Positions 20,594-29,314 are shown, counted from the first letter of the stretch. The stretch: 64,000 bases of DNA from an uncultured Sphingomonadales bacterium (GCA_937870585.1 CALMZE010000212.1:1-64000); one strand, 5' to 3'. Made by a program: numbers and translations. Notes: a model not told the origin generated them from the sequence alone.

Positions 20594-21400
20594 TCAATCC
20601 TGAATATAGACGGGTTTGCGCTTTTCGAGGAAGGCCTTCATGCCTTCAGCGACATTGGGGCTCTTGCTCGTCATCAGCTGGTTGCGGTTCTCGATGGCCA
20701 TCGCGGCCTCCAGCCCCTGTGCGTCGATTGCCATGGCCAAGCCTTCCTTAGTCATGCGCAGGCCCATGGGAGAGGCCCCAAGCAGATCATCGACCCAGGG
20801 CTGTGCTGCCGCTTCCAGCTGATCATCAGGCACCACTTCGGCGACCAGACCCACCGCCAGCGCGCGCGGGGCTTGGATGAAGCGGCCGGTGAGCATCAGT
20901 TCAGACGCAATCGATCCGCCCACCAGACGCGGCAGGAAATAGCTCACGCCCATGTCACACGCCGATAGCCCCAGCTTGATGAAAGCCGCGTTCATCCGCG
21001 CGCTTTCGCCCGCGATACGAATGTCAGACGCAAGCGCAAAGGCAAAGCCGCCGCCACATGCCGCGCCGTGGACCAGCGAAATGATCGGCTGCGGGCAGCG
21101 GCGCATCTTGATGTAAACGTCCGCCAGATAGCCCTGAAAATAGAAGCCGCCGCCAAAAGGCAGCGTATCGCGCGGGCGTTCATTGCCTTCCTTGATGTCC
21201 AGCCCGGCGCAGAAGGCCTTGCCCGCACCACGCATCACGACAACGCGCACCGAGCCGTCATTGTAGAGCTTGCCAAAATAGTCGTTCAGTTCCTCGACCA
21301 TCTTGAGCGAGATCGCGTTGAGGCTGTCGGGCCGGTTGAGCGTCAGCCAATCGACCCGCCCCCGCTTTTCGACGCTGATCGTTTCATATGCCGTGCCCAT
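20594..21400 (-). CDS. enoyl-CoA hydratase/isomerase family protein
   Basis: 268 residues, crotonase-fold length. The oxyanion-hole motifs are seen as GKAFCAGLDIKEG and SLVHGAACGGGFAFALASDI. FIKLGLSACDMGVSYFLPRLVG covers the usual catalytic acidic region; in place of the common Glu-Leu pattern it has Cys-Asp-Met-Gly. Members hydrate enoyl-CoAs, isomerise them or, in HCHL-type enzymes, cleave feruloyl-CoA. The specific reaction cannot be assigned. A palindrome lies upstream of its start. Confidence 0.87.
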   Translation of the reverse strand: MGTAYETISVEKRGRVDWLTLNRPDSLNAISLKMVEELNDYFGKLYNDGSVRVVVMRGAGKAFCAGLDIKEGNERPRDTLPFGGGFYFQGYLADVYIKMRRCPQPIISLVHGAACGGGFAFALASDIRIAGESARMNAAFIKLGLSACDMGVSYFLPRLVGGSIASELMLTGRFIQAPRALAVGLVAEVVPDDQLEAAAQPWVDDLLGASPMGLRMTKEGLAMAIDAQGLEAAMAIENRNQLMTSKSPNVAEGMKAFLEKRKPVYIQD

Positions 21401-21414
21401 CTTCGTGCCTCTCC

Positions 21415-21449
21415 TGCATTCCAGTTTCCGTTTACGGAAATCAGATGCA
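21415..21449. promoter_or_regulatory. nested palindrome upstream of enoyl-CoA hydratase
   Basis: TTTCCG-TTTA-CGGAAA (21425-21440) is a perfect six-base inverted repeat, set inside an outer TGCAT (21415-21419) and ATGCA (21445-21449). It lies 15-49 bases before the enoyl-CoA hydratase start, a normal operator position, and differs from the GTATG-N5-CATAC site. The cognate factor is unknown. Confidence 0.5.
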
Positions 21450-21479
21450 GGCAGGGCCTGTCAAGAGCGTGCGCGACAA

Positions 21480-22520
21480 TCAGCCGGGCTTCACTGCCGT
21501 CACCAGAGCATAATAGCCGCCACCGGTTTGTTGCGCTTCGACCGATGTGAAGCCTGCCCCTTCCAGAAAGCCGCGCAATTCGGGCAAGCTATATTGCCGC
21601 CCGCGCGTGCCGAGCAGCATCAGGATGGAGAAGGCTGCCGTAGCGGCAGGGCCGCAGCCATCATCATCCATCAGCATTTCGTGCAGGATGATCCGGCCGC
21701 CCGGCGGCAAGGCCGCGAACGACTTGGCCGCGAGAAGCCGGCAGGTCGCATTGGACCAGTCATGGAAAATGTTGGAGAGGAAATGCGTGTCATGACCAAT
21801 GGGCCAATCCTCCCGGAACATGTCCACCGCCTGCGTCACGACGCGACCATCCAGTCCCGCCGAATCGGCATAGGGTTGTGCCGCCGCGCACATGGCGGGG
21901 ATTTCCATCACCGTCGCGCGCAATTCCGGCCAGGCCTTGGCGAGCGCAATTGAGAAAATGCCGGAACCGCCGCCAACATCGAGCAATGACTGCACACCGC
22001 TGAACAGCGGCTGCCGGGCCGCCGCAGCGCTGGACCAGACGCTATGCGAATTCATGAACGCCGCAATCCGGACCGCGAGGTCGGCGGGCATCTCGCCACG
22101 CTCCCATTCCTGAACAGCGGACGCATGACCTTCTGCCTTGTCGCCGCTTTTGAGCGTGTCCATCAACTGGGCGTGGAGTGGCTGAGACGCGCGATAGCCC
22201 CAAAGCAGCGGCCCCCAATAGGCCGGATCGGCAGGATTGAGATAGGTGCGCGTCACCGGCGTCGCCCGCCAGCGACCCTCGCGCCGCTCGACAAAGCCCG
22301 TCGCGGCAAGGAGGCCAAGATGGATAGAAAGCGCGCGAGCATCAACGCCCAGCCGCGCGGCCAGAGCCTCAGTCTCAAGCGGCGCTTCAATCAGCGCGGT
22401 AAAAATGCCCACTTCATCGGCCACCGTCATCACCGGAAGGCGATACGCGGCCAGCCAATTGTCCCAGATCGTGCGATCGTCGGTGAGCAGGGCCGCGAAA
22501 TCCGGAACCGCCGCGCTCAT
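21480..22520 (-). CDS. SAM-dependent O-methyltransferase-like protein (acetylserotonin/hydroxyneurosporene type)
   Basis: 346 residues from MSAAVPDF; longer upstream reading would run inside the P450 gene. The N-terminal winged-helix dimerisation domain (about 1-100) contains LAARLGVDARALSIHLGLLA. The C-terminal Methyltransf_2 domain has the SAM motif DVGGGSGIFSIALAKAWP and the FLSNIFHDWSNATCRLL region that holds the catalytic His of this family. Its start overlaps the P450 stop (ATGA). Members methylate small hydroxylated aromatics or polyketides; some relatives are decarboxylases or hydroxylases. A methyltransferase in a regulon with an O-demethylase is unusual. Confidence 0.87.
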   Translation of the reverse strand: MSAAVPDFAALLTDDRTIWDNWLAAYRLPVMTVADEVGIFTALIEAPLETEALAARLGVDARALSIHLGLLAATGFVERREGRWRATPVTRTYLNPADPAYWGPLLWGYRASQPLHAQLMDTLKSGDKAEGHASAVQEWERGEMPADLAVRIAAFMNSHSVWSSAAAARQPLFSGVQSLLDVGGGSGIFSIALAKAWPELRATVMEIPAMCAAAQPYADSAGLDGRVVTQAVDMFREDWPIGHDTHFLSNIFHDWSNATCRLLAAKSFAALPPGGRIILHEMLMDDDGCGPAATAAFSILMLLGTRGRQYSLPELRGFLEGAGFTSVEAQQTGGGYYALVTAVKPG

Positions 22521-23716
22521 GCGACAGTCCAGACAAGCGGGAGCGATTCCACGGCATGGACGATGCCCGTCGCCAGCACGGGCGGCGCATCGGGGTCGAG
22601 CCGGAAATCGGGAATGCGTTTGAGCCATTCCTCATGGAAAATCCGCAATTCCTGCATGGCGAGCGGCGCGCCGATGCAGCGGTGATTGCCATGGCTGAAG
22701 CTCGAATGCTTCCACGCATCCTTGCGTGTAAAATCAACGGTCAGCGGATCCGCGAACACCGCTGGATCCATTGAATGCATACAGGCTGAAACGAGAATCT
22801 GCTCGCCCGCTTTCATCTGTGCACCTTCATACTCCATATCTTCGCGCACCACCCGCGCGATGTTGGGCACGGGGTAGCGGCGCATCATCTCTTCAATGGC
22901 GCGCGGGATCAGATCGGGATTGGAGACCAGTTGCGCGCGCAAATCAGGGTTGCGCGCAAGGCATAACGCCTGCCAGCCCATCGTGGCGGTCACGGGATCG
23001 AGCCCGCCGCCGATCAGCCCGCTCGCCAACCCCGCAGCCTCATCATCGGTCATCACGCGTCCGCCGACATCGGCCACCAGTGCGCCGCTGAAAATGTCTT
23101 CGCCCGGATGAGCGCGCCGTTCCGCGATCAGATTGCGGATATAGTCGTTCATATACTGCCGCCCTGCGACCTTGCGGTCCTCACTGGTGGGGCGGAGGTT
23201 GGAGTTGACCGCTTCAAGCAAAGGCAGCCGGTCTGCCATCGGCAGGTTGAGCATCCGCAGGATGATGATGATCGGCAGTTGCTGCGCGAAATCGGCCATG
23301 AATTCGCAGCGCCCCCTGGCGGCAAATCCTTCAATCAGTTCAACCGCGAGCGCACGGGCCTCTTCCGCCCATTTGCGCACCGATTGCGGCGACATGACGG
23401 GGAGCAACATCCGGCGGAACGGAGCATGGACCGGCGGGTCAAGCTCCAGCGGCACCGCAGGCGGGCGATCCGCCTTGGGAATGAAGGCAAAGCGCGAAGA
23501 GAAGCGCTCCACATCGGTCAGCACTTCCTTGGTGACAGCGCCCGTGGTCGCGATCCAGTGCCCACCATTGTGCGGCGTCCATACGACCGGCGGACCGCCT
23601 TGCAGCTTCGCCCAAGCTTCAAACGGGTCTTCGCCGCGCGGGCAAGGGGCATAGAAATCAAAATCGACCGCCAATTCGGATGCCACATGATCGGGCCGGG
23701 CCACCTGCATACCCAT
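22517..23716 (-). CDS. cytochrome P450
   Basis: 399 residues, bacterial soluble P450 length. The heme-thiolate loop is FSHGNHRCIGAPLA with the ligand Cys, the ExxR motif is EEMMRRYP-adjacent in the K-helix region, and the I-helix reads LIGGGLDPVTAT. In P450cam-like enzymes the last position of the acid-alcohol pair after Asp is Thr; here it is Pro. No ferredoxin or reductase gene is nearby. Translationally coupled to the methyltransferase. Upstream, an 83-base gap with operator copy 2 separates it from the divergent GST pair. Confidence 0.92.
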   Translation of the reverse strand: MGMQVARPDHVASELAVDFDFYAPCPRGEDPFEAWAKLQGGPPVVWTPHNGGHWIATTGAVTKEVLTDVERFSSRFAFIPKADRPPAVPLELDPPVHAPFRRMLLPVMSPQSVRKWAEEARALAVELIEGFAARGRCEFMADFAQQLPIIIILRMLNLPMADRLPLLEAVNSNLRPTSEDRKVAGRQYMNDYIRNLIAERRAHPGEDIFSGALVADVGGRVMTDDEAAGLASGLIGGGLDPVTATMGWQALCLARNPDLRAQLVSNPDLIPRAIEEMMRRYPVPNIARVVREDMEYEGAQMKAGEQILVSACMHSMDPAVFADPLTVDFTRKDAWKHSSFSHGNHRCIGAPLAMQELRIFHEEWLKRIPDFRLDPDAPPVLATGIVHAVESLPLVWTVA

Positions 23717-23763
23717 GTCACTCTCCCTCTTGCTTTGCGCTTGACCTTATCATGCGTCAAACC

Positions 23764-23778
23764 GTATGCAACACATAC
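23764..23778. promoter_or_regulatory. operator palindrome, copy 2 (GTATG-N5-CATAC)
   Basis: GTATG-CAACA-CATAC, followed by AA. It lies in the short gap between the divergent P450-methyltransferase and GST-GST operons, 22 bases upstream of the GST start codon. Spacer and flank match the copies at 27720 and (inverted) 34775 almost base for base. Confidence 0.72.
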
Positions 23779-23799
23779 AATTACGGAGAGGAGAGCGGA

Positions 23800-24612
23800 G
23801 TGAGTACCGTCACCTTGTATCACTGGGAACCCAATGCCAATTCCGGCAAGCCCATGCTGGCGCTGATGGAAAAGGGCGTGGCGTTCGACAGCCATTATAT
23901 CGACATGCTGAATTTCGATCAGCACAAGCCCGAATATCTGGCGATCAATCCGCAGGGCACCATCCCCGCGATGACCCATGGTGACAGGGTGCTCGTCGAA
24001 TCGACCGCGATCATGGAATATGTGAACGAGGAATTTGACGGCCCGGCGCTGATGCCTGCCGACGCGCGCGCGCGCTGGCGCATCCGCTGGTGGATGAAAT
24101 ATATGGATCAATGGCTCGCCCCGAGTTTCTCCATGTTTGGCTGGAAATTCTTCGTTGGCCCCAATGCCCTTGCCGCGCACGGGCAGGAAAAGATTGAGGA
24201 ACAGATTGCCCGCATCCCGCTGCCCGAACGTCAGACGGCGTGGCGCAAGGCGGTGTTTGGCCTGTTCTCCGAAGAGGAAATGGCCGAGTCGGGACGCCGG
24301 ATCGGCGTAGGCATCCAGATGCTCGAAGCCGAACTGGGCAAGCGCGAATGGCTGGCGAGCGACGAATACAGCCTCGCTGATGTGAACGGCTTCAACCTCG
24401 CTTACGCCATGCCGCTCTCGCAGCCGCACCTGGCGAATGATGAGGTGACGCCCAACATCATGCGCTGGCTGCGCGCCATTTATCGCCGCCCCGCCACACG
24501 CGCCTGCTGGAAGCTGGGCCGGACCCCGATGGCGAGCCGCGTCGAAATTCTCGAACAGGATTACATCCCGCCGGGCCGCGAGGCCGATGGCATTGCGAGC
24601 GGAGTGCGCTGA
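23800..24612 (+). CDS. LigF-like glutathione S-transferase (putative beta-etherase subunit)
   Basis: 270 residues. The GTG start is chosen because GGAGAGGAG lies 8-16 bases upstream and the thioredoxin fold begins at once (STVTLYHWEPNANSGKPML). Family features shared with LigF are ANSGKP at the likely GSH-activating Ser, the QHKPEYLAINPQGTIPAM loop with the cis-Pro, ESTAIMEYV for GSH binding, and LADVNGF in the C-terminal helical domain. LigF-type enzymes cleave the beta-aryl ether bond of lignin dimers with glutathione. One base separates its stop from the next GST gene, which suggests joint assembly. Confidence 0.82.
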   Translation: MSTVTLYHWEPNANSGKPMLALMEKGVAFDSHYIDMLNFDQHKPEYLAINPQGTIPAMTHGDRVLVESTAIMEYVNEEFDGPALMPADARARWRIRWWMKYMDQWLAPSFSMFGWKFFVGPNALAAHGQEKIEEQIARIPLPERQTAWRKAVFGLFSEEEMAESGRRIGVGIQMLEAELGKREWLASDEYSLADVNGFNLAYAMPLSQPHLANDEVTPNIMRWLRAIYRRPATRACWKLGRTPMASRVEILEQDYIPPGREADGIASGVR

Positions 24613-24613
24613 G

Positions 24614-25375
24614 ATGAGCATGATCCTTTATCATGGCGAACCCAATGGCCCCTCGCTCGCTGTGCTGGCAGCCTTGGGTGAAAGCGGCGTGCAGGCGGAG
24701 TGCAAGGCCATCAACCTGCTGGCAGGCGAGCGCCACGCCATCCCCGGCCTGACGGAAGCCGTCGCGCGAAACATGGGTGTGGAAGGCGAAGGCCCTGTGC
24801 TCGTGGTGGATGGTGAAGCGATGACCGAGAGCGTCTTCATCGCGCAATTCCTCGATGAGTCCGGCGCCAACACGCTCCAGCCGAAGGATGCCTATGCGCA
24901 TTGGCAGATGCTGATGTGGTGTCGGCGCGTCACCGAACGCTGCGCGCCAGCTGCGGCCTTTCTCGGCTGCCGTGCCTATGCCCGTCCGGCTCTGGATACA
25001 GCGGCGCTGGAGCGGATTGTCTCCCCCGATTTGCGTGCGCGCTGGGAAGCGGTGCAGGCGGGCGACTATTCTCAGGCGCAGGTCGATGATTCGATCCGCC
25101 ACGTCACGGCTGCGGTCCAGATGGTCGAGGATCAGCTCGCCGATGGCCGCGATTGGCTGATGGGGCCGCTCACCATTGCGGACTTCGAAACCTATGGCTG
25201 GCTGGTCGGCATGGCCGCTGTCGTGCCCGATGCGTTTGAAGGCAAGGACCGCGCGGCGGCATGGATGGCGCGGGTCAGCGCACGGCCTTCGGTGCAGGCC
25301 GCTCTGGCGCGCGCGACCAGCGCCAATCCTGAGCAGAGCTGGGCACCGGGGCCGGAAATCAACCGCTGGGGCTAA
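24614..25375 (+). CDS. divergent LigF-family glutathione S-transferase
   Basis: 253 residues. The N-terminus MSMILYHGEPNGPSLAVLAA follows the LigF pattern with Ser near residue 14. EGPVLVVDGEAMTESVFIAQFLDE aligns with the GSH-binding region, and PLTIADFETYGW with the conserved Asp of the C-terminal domain. Relative to its neighbour it has lost the QHxxxxxxINPxG loop in recognisable form, so it may be a non-catalytic or altered partner. It starts two bases after the upstream GST stop codon. Function inferred from context. Confidence 0.75.
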   Translation: MSMILYHGEPNGPSLAVLAALGESGVQAECKAINLLAGERHAIPGLTEAVARNMGVEGEGPVLVVDGEAMTESVFIAQFLDESGANTLQPKDAYAHWQMLMWCRRVTERCAPAAAFLGCRAYARPALDTAALERIVSPDLRARWEAVQAGDYSQAQVDDSIRHVTAAVQMVEDQLADGRDWLMGPLTIADFETYGWLVGMAAVVPDAFEGKDRAAAWMARVSARPSVQAALARATSANPEQSWAPGPEINRWG

Positions 25376-25489
25376 ATTCCCTCTCGATTCCCGGCGCAGA
25401 CGCTGGCAAGACCCGTTCTGGTTCAAAACGCATTTCGGGGCACACATGGGCAATCCATGATCCCCGCCACAGGAAGAGGATTGTCGCCC

Positions 25490-27595
25490 ATGAAGGCCAA
25501 GCTGGTTCTCGCCGTATCGGCGCTCGCATTGATGACGGTTGCAGGCTGCAAGCAGACGCCCAGTTCCGAACTGCCGGGTGCGGTCAATGCGGAGCGGATC
25601 AAGAAGGCGGATGGCAGCGAGTGGCTGAGCTATGGCCGCAGCTATGACGAGCAGCGCCACAGCCCGCTGGATCAGATCAACCAGACCAACATCAAGGATC
25701 TCGGCCTCGCCTGGTTTGCCGATCTGGATACCGCACGCGGTCAGGAAGCGACGCCGCTCGCCATTGATGGCAAGATTTACATCACCACTGCCTGGTCCAA
25801 GGCGAAGGCTTATGATGCGGTGACGGGCAAGCTGTTGTGGGAATATGATCCCAAGGTGCCGGGCGAGCGTGCAGTTGCGGCCTGTTGTGACGTGGTGAAC
25901 CGGGGCATGGCCGCGTGGGGGGACAAGCTGTTCCTCGGCACGCTTGATGGCCGCCTTGTCGCGCTCGATCGCAATACCGGCAAGGAAGTGTGGAGCACTG
26001 TGACGCTCGACCAGTCCAAGCCCTACACCATCACCGGCGCACCGCGCGTGATTAACGGCATGGTCATCATCGGCAATGGCGGCGCTGAAATGGGTGTGCG
26101 CGGCCATCTGACCGCCTATGACGCCGATAGCGGCAAGGAAATCTGGCGCTTCCATTCGGTGCCCGACGAACCCGGCAAGAATGAAGCCGAGCATCTGAAA
26201 AAGGCAGAATCGACGTGGAAGGGTGAATATTGGAAGATCGGCGGCGGCGGCACCATGTGGGATGCCATGGCCTACGATCCAGAGCTCGACCTACTCTATG
26301 TCGGCGTGGGCAATGGCAGCCCGTGGAATCAGCATTTCCGCAGTCAGGGTGAGGGCGACAATCTCTATCTCTCCTCCATCGTCGCGCTGCGACCCAAGAC
26401 GGGCGAATATGTCTGGCACTTCCAGACCACACCGGGTGAAACATGGGATTATACCGCCACCCAGCACATCATGCTGGCTGATCTGACCATCGGCGGCGAA
26501 AAGAAGAAGGTGCTGATGCAAGCGCCGAAGAACGGCTTCTTCTTCGTGCTCGACCGCACCAACGGCAAGCTGATTTCGGCCGACAATTATGTGCCGACGA
26601 CTTGGGCCACGGGCTTTGATCTGAAGACGGGCCGTCCGATCGAAAATCCGGAAAGCCGCTATTACAAGACGGGCAAGCTCTATGTCGGTTCGCCCGGTCC
26701 GATTGGCGGGCATAACTGGCACCCGATGGCCTATGATCCCAAACAGGGTCTGGTCTATATCCCGGCTATCAACTCCGCCTTCCCCTTCATCCACAAGCCT
26801 GACTGGAAGGCAAACAAGCACGGCTTCAACGTCGGTCTCGATCTGGCCTCCGGCGCGATGCCGGCTGACCAGAAAGCGCGCGATGCGGCCATGGCGGCAA
26901 CCACGGGTGAACTGATCGCGTGGGATCCGGTTGCCAAGAAGGCGCGCTGGAAAATCAAATATCCTGCCGCATGGAATGGCGGCCTGCTCTCCACAGCGGG
27001 CAACCTCCTGTTCCAGGGCAATGCGGCGGGGGAATTCAACGCACTTGATCCGGCGTCGGGTAAGAAGCTCTGGTCGTTTGCGGCGCAAACCGGCGTGGTG
27101 GCTCCAGCTTCGACGTTCAAGGTGGGCGATGACCAATATGTCGCGGTCCTGGCGGGTTGGGGCGGCGCATGGCCGCTCGCGTCGGGCTATGTCGGAGAAC
27201 AGCTTGGCCCGGTGCGCAATCAGTCCCGCCTGCTGGTGTTTAAGCTGGGCGGCAAGGCCAAGTTGCCTGAAGTCGGCCCGCATACGCTGCCGCCGCTCGA
27301 TCCGCCGGTTTCCACAGGCACGCCTGAGCAAATTGCGGATGGTGCGAAGAATTTCGGCCAGTTCTGTGGCGTCTGCCACGGCGATTCAGCTATCGGCACC
27401 GGCGTCACGCGCGACCTGCGGCGTGCGGGTTCGCTGGGTGACGCGAAGATCTGGAACCAGATCGTCATCGGCGGCGCACTCAAAGCGCGCGGCATGATCA
27501 GCTGGAAGGAAGAGCTGACCGATGCGCAGGCGGAAAATCTCCGCCACTATGTCATCAAGCGCGCGCAGGAAGATAAGGCGCTGGGGATGAAGTGA
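25490..27595 (+). CDS. PQQ-dependent quinohemoprotein alcohol dehydrogenase, lipoprotein
   Basis: 701 residues from an ATG with AGGAAGAGGA upstream. The first 20 residues are a lipoprotein signal (LALMTVAGC), so the mature enzyme should be tethered by Cys to a membrane facing the periplasm. An eight-bladed propeller follows (repeats such as YDAVTGKLLWEYD and ALDRNTGKEVWST) with the adjacent-Cys pair of quinoprotein dehydrogenases (VAACCDVV). The C-terminus has one c-type heme site (CGVCHG). It oxidises an alcohol with PQQ and passes electrons to the respiratory chain. An aldehyde dehydrogenase gene follows. No PQQ synthesis genes are in the window. Confidence 0.9.
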   Translation: MKAKLVLAVSALALMTVAGCKQTPSSELPGAVNAERIKKADGSEWLSYGRSYDEQRHSPLDQINQTNIKDLGLAWFADLDTARGQEATPLAIDGKIYITTAWSKAKAYDAVTGKLLWEYDPKVPGERAVAACCDVVNRGMAAWGDKLFLGTLDGRLVALDRNTGKEVWSTVTLDQSKPYTITGAPRVINGMVIIGNGGAEMGVRGHLTAYDADSGKEIWRFHSVPDEPGKNEAEHLKKAESTWKGEYWKIGGGGTMWDAMAYDPELDLLYVGVGNGSPWNQHFRSQGEGDNLYLSSIVALRPKTGEYVWHFQTTPGETWDYTATQHIMLADLTIGGEKKKVLMQAPKNGFFFVLDRTNGKLISADNYVPTTWATGFDLKTGRPIENPESRYYKTGKLYVGSPGPIGGHNWHPMAYDPKQGLVYIPAINSAFPFIHKPDWKANKHGFNVGLDLASGAMPADQKARDAAMAATTGELIAWDPVAKKARWKIKYPAAWNGGLLSTAGNLLFQGNAAGEFNALDPASGKKLWSFAAQTGVVAPASTFKVGDDQYVAVLAGWGGAWPLASGYVGEQLGPVRNQSRLLVFKLGGKAKLPEVGPHTLPPLDPPVSTGTPEQIADGAKNFGQFCGVCHGDSAIGTGVTRDLRRAGSLGDAKIWNQIVIGGALKARGMISWKEELTDAQAENLRHYVIKRAQEDKALGMK

Positions 27596-27610
27596 GGGCG
27601 CACGCTCTCA

Positions 27611-27707
27611 CAATAATGACGTCATTCCCGCGAAGGCGGGAATCCATGAGCATCAAGGGTCGAGACCTTGGATTCCCGCCTTCGCGGGAATGACGTGTCA
27701 TTATTGT
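27611..27707. repeat. interspersed inverted repeat, family A, copy 2
   Basis: CAATAATGACGTCATTCCCG at the left is mirrored by GGGAATGACGTGTCATTATT at the right. The inner arms carry the same GCGAAGGCGGGAATCC unit as the copy at 20463-20574. The longer arms here make a strong stem-loop just after the quinohemoprotein stop codon, so it may also end that transcript. Confidence 0.85.
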
Positions 27708-27719
27708 CACGCAAATTTC

Positions 27720-27734
27720 GTATGCAACACTAAC
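27720..27734. promoter_or_regulatory. operator palindrome, copy 3 (GTATG-N5-CTAAC)
   Basis: GTATG-CAACA-CTAAC, followed by AAAA. The left half and spacer are identical to copy 2, the right half differs at two bases. It lies 65 bases upstream of the aldehyde dehydrogenase start, ahead of the four-gene aldehyde dehydrogenase - VanA-like - amidohydrolase - SDR operon. Confidence 0.62.
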
Positions 27735-27799
27735 AAAATCATGATAGCATCCGCTCCATTCCGCGCAGAGTCGGACCGATCATCGAGAGGAGTTTTGCC

Positions 27800-29314
27800 A
27801 TGAACGCCGTCACCACCATCAGCCGCGAGCAAAAGCCTTATTCGGAGGCGGCGAAGGCTGCACTGGCCCGCAAGCCCGCCCTATTCATCAACAATGAATG
27901 GGTGACCTCCAACCATGGCGCACTGCTTGAAGTGGAAGACCCTTCGAACGGCAAGATCGTGAGCCATGTGGTTGACGCATCGGACAAGGATGTCGATCGT
28001 GCCGTGGCTGCCGCCCGCGCCGCGTTTGACGATGGCCGCTGGTCCAATCTGCCGCCGATGGTGCGCGAACGCACCATGCACCGCCTCGCCGATCTGCTCG
28101 AAGCCCATTCAGACGAATTTGCAGAGCTTGAAGCCATCGACAATGGCAAGCCCAAGGGCATGGCTGGCGCAGTCGATATTCCCGGCGCGATCAGCCAGAT
28201 CCGCTTCATGGCGGGCTGGGCGAGCAAGGTCGCGGGCGATACGACACAGCCTTACACGATGCCCAATGGCATGGTGTTCAGCTATACCGTGAAGGAGCCG
28301 GTCGGCGTCTGCGCGCAGATCGTGCCGTGGAACTTCCCGCTGCTGATGGCCTGCCTCAAGATCGCCCCCGCTCTCGCTGCGGGCTGCACCATCGTGCTCA
28401 AGCCTGCAGAACAGACCTCGCTCACCGCGCTGCGTCTGGCTGATTTCGTGGCGGAAGCAGGTTTCCCGGCCGGCGTGCTCAACATCATCACCGGCAATGG
28501 CCATACAGCGGGTGATCGCATGGTGAAGCATCCCGATGTGGACAAGGTCGCCTTCACCGGATCAACCGAGATCGGCAAGCTGATCAACCGCAATGCGACC
28601 GACACGCTGAAGCGCGTCACGCTCGAACTCGGCGGCAAATCGCCCGTCGTGGTGATGCCCGATGTCGATGTCGCGTCAACCGCGCCCGGCGTAGCAGGGG
28701 CCATCTTCTTCAACGCGGGCCAGGTCTGCGTCGCGGGCTCACGCCTCTATGCGCACAAGTCGGTGTTCGACAAGGTGGTGGAAGGCATGGCCGAAACCGC
28801 GCCGTTCTGGGCACCGCGCCCTTCGCTTGATCCCGACGCGCATATGGGCGCGATCATCAGCAAGGAGCAGCACGAGAAGGTGATGGGCTATATCGAGGCG
28901 GGCAAGCGCGATGGCGCGTCGGTCGCGATGGGCGGCGATGCGCCTTCGGTCGATGGCGGCTATTATGTGAACCCCACCATCCTTGTAGACGTAAACCCGC
29001 AAATGAGCGTCGTGCGGGAGGAGATTTTCGGCCCCGTGGTCGTCGCGCAGCGCTTCGATGATCTTGATGAAGTGGCCAAGGCTGCGAACGACACCTGTTT
29101 CGGTCTGGGTGCGGGCATCTGGACCAAGGATGTTGCCGCGATGCACAAGATGGCCGCGCGCATCAAATCGGGCACCGTCTGGGGCAATTGCCACGCGCTG
29201 ATCGACACCGCTCTGCCCTTTGGCGGCTACAAGGAATCGGGTCTGGGCCGCGAACAGGGTCGGCAAGGCGTCGAAGCCTATCTGGAAACCAAAACCGTCA
29301 TCATCCAGCTCTGA
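27800..29314 (+). CDS. NAD(P)-dependent aldehyde dehydrogenase
   Basis: 504 residues, standard ALDH length. FTGSTEIGKLI binds the cofactor, LELGGKSPVVV holds the general-base Glu, and FFNAGQVCVAGSRLY holds the catalytic Cys. EEIFGPVVVAQRF is the usual late signature. RBS GAGAGGAG lies upstream. It oxidises an aldehyde to an acid, plausibly the product of the upstream quinohemoprotein dehydrogenase. Its stop overlaps the next gene start (TGATG). First gene of an operon preceded by operator copy 3. Confidence 0.93.
   Translation: MNAVTTISREQKPYSEAAKAALARKPALFINNEWVTSNHGALLEVEDPSNGKIVSHVVDASDKDVDRAVAAARAAFDDGRWSNLPPMVRERTMHRLADLLEAHSDEFAELEAIDNGKPKGMAGAVDIPGAISQIRFMAGWASKVAGDTTQPYTMPNGMVFSYTVKEPVGVCAQIVPWNFPLLMACLKIAPALAAGCTIVLKPAEQTSLTALRLADFVAEAGFPAGVLNIITGNGHTAGDRMVKHPDVDKVAFTGSTEIGKLINRNATDTLKRVTLELGGKSPVVVMPDVDVASTAPGVAGAIFFNAGQVCVAGSRLYAHKSVFDKVVEGMAETAPFWAPRPSLDPDAHMGAIISKEQHEKVMGYIEAGKRDGASVAMGGDAPSVDGGYYVNPTILVDVNPQMSVVREEIFGPVVVAQRFDDLDEVAKAANDTCFGLGAGIWTKDVAAMHKMAARIKSGTVWGNCHALIDTALPFGGYKESGLGREQGRQGVEAYLETKTVIIQL

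Noticed and set aside
27611..27707. Transposon or insertion sequence ends
   Set aside because: Inverted arms are present but no transposase and no target-site duplication could be identified.
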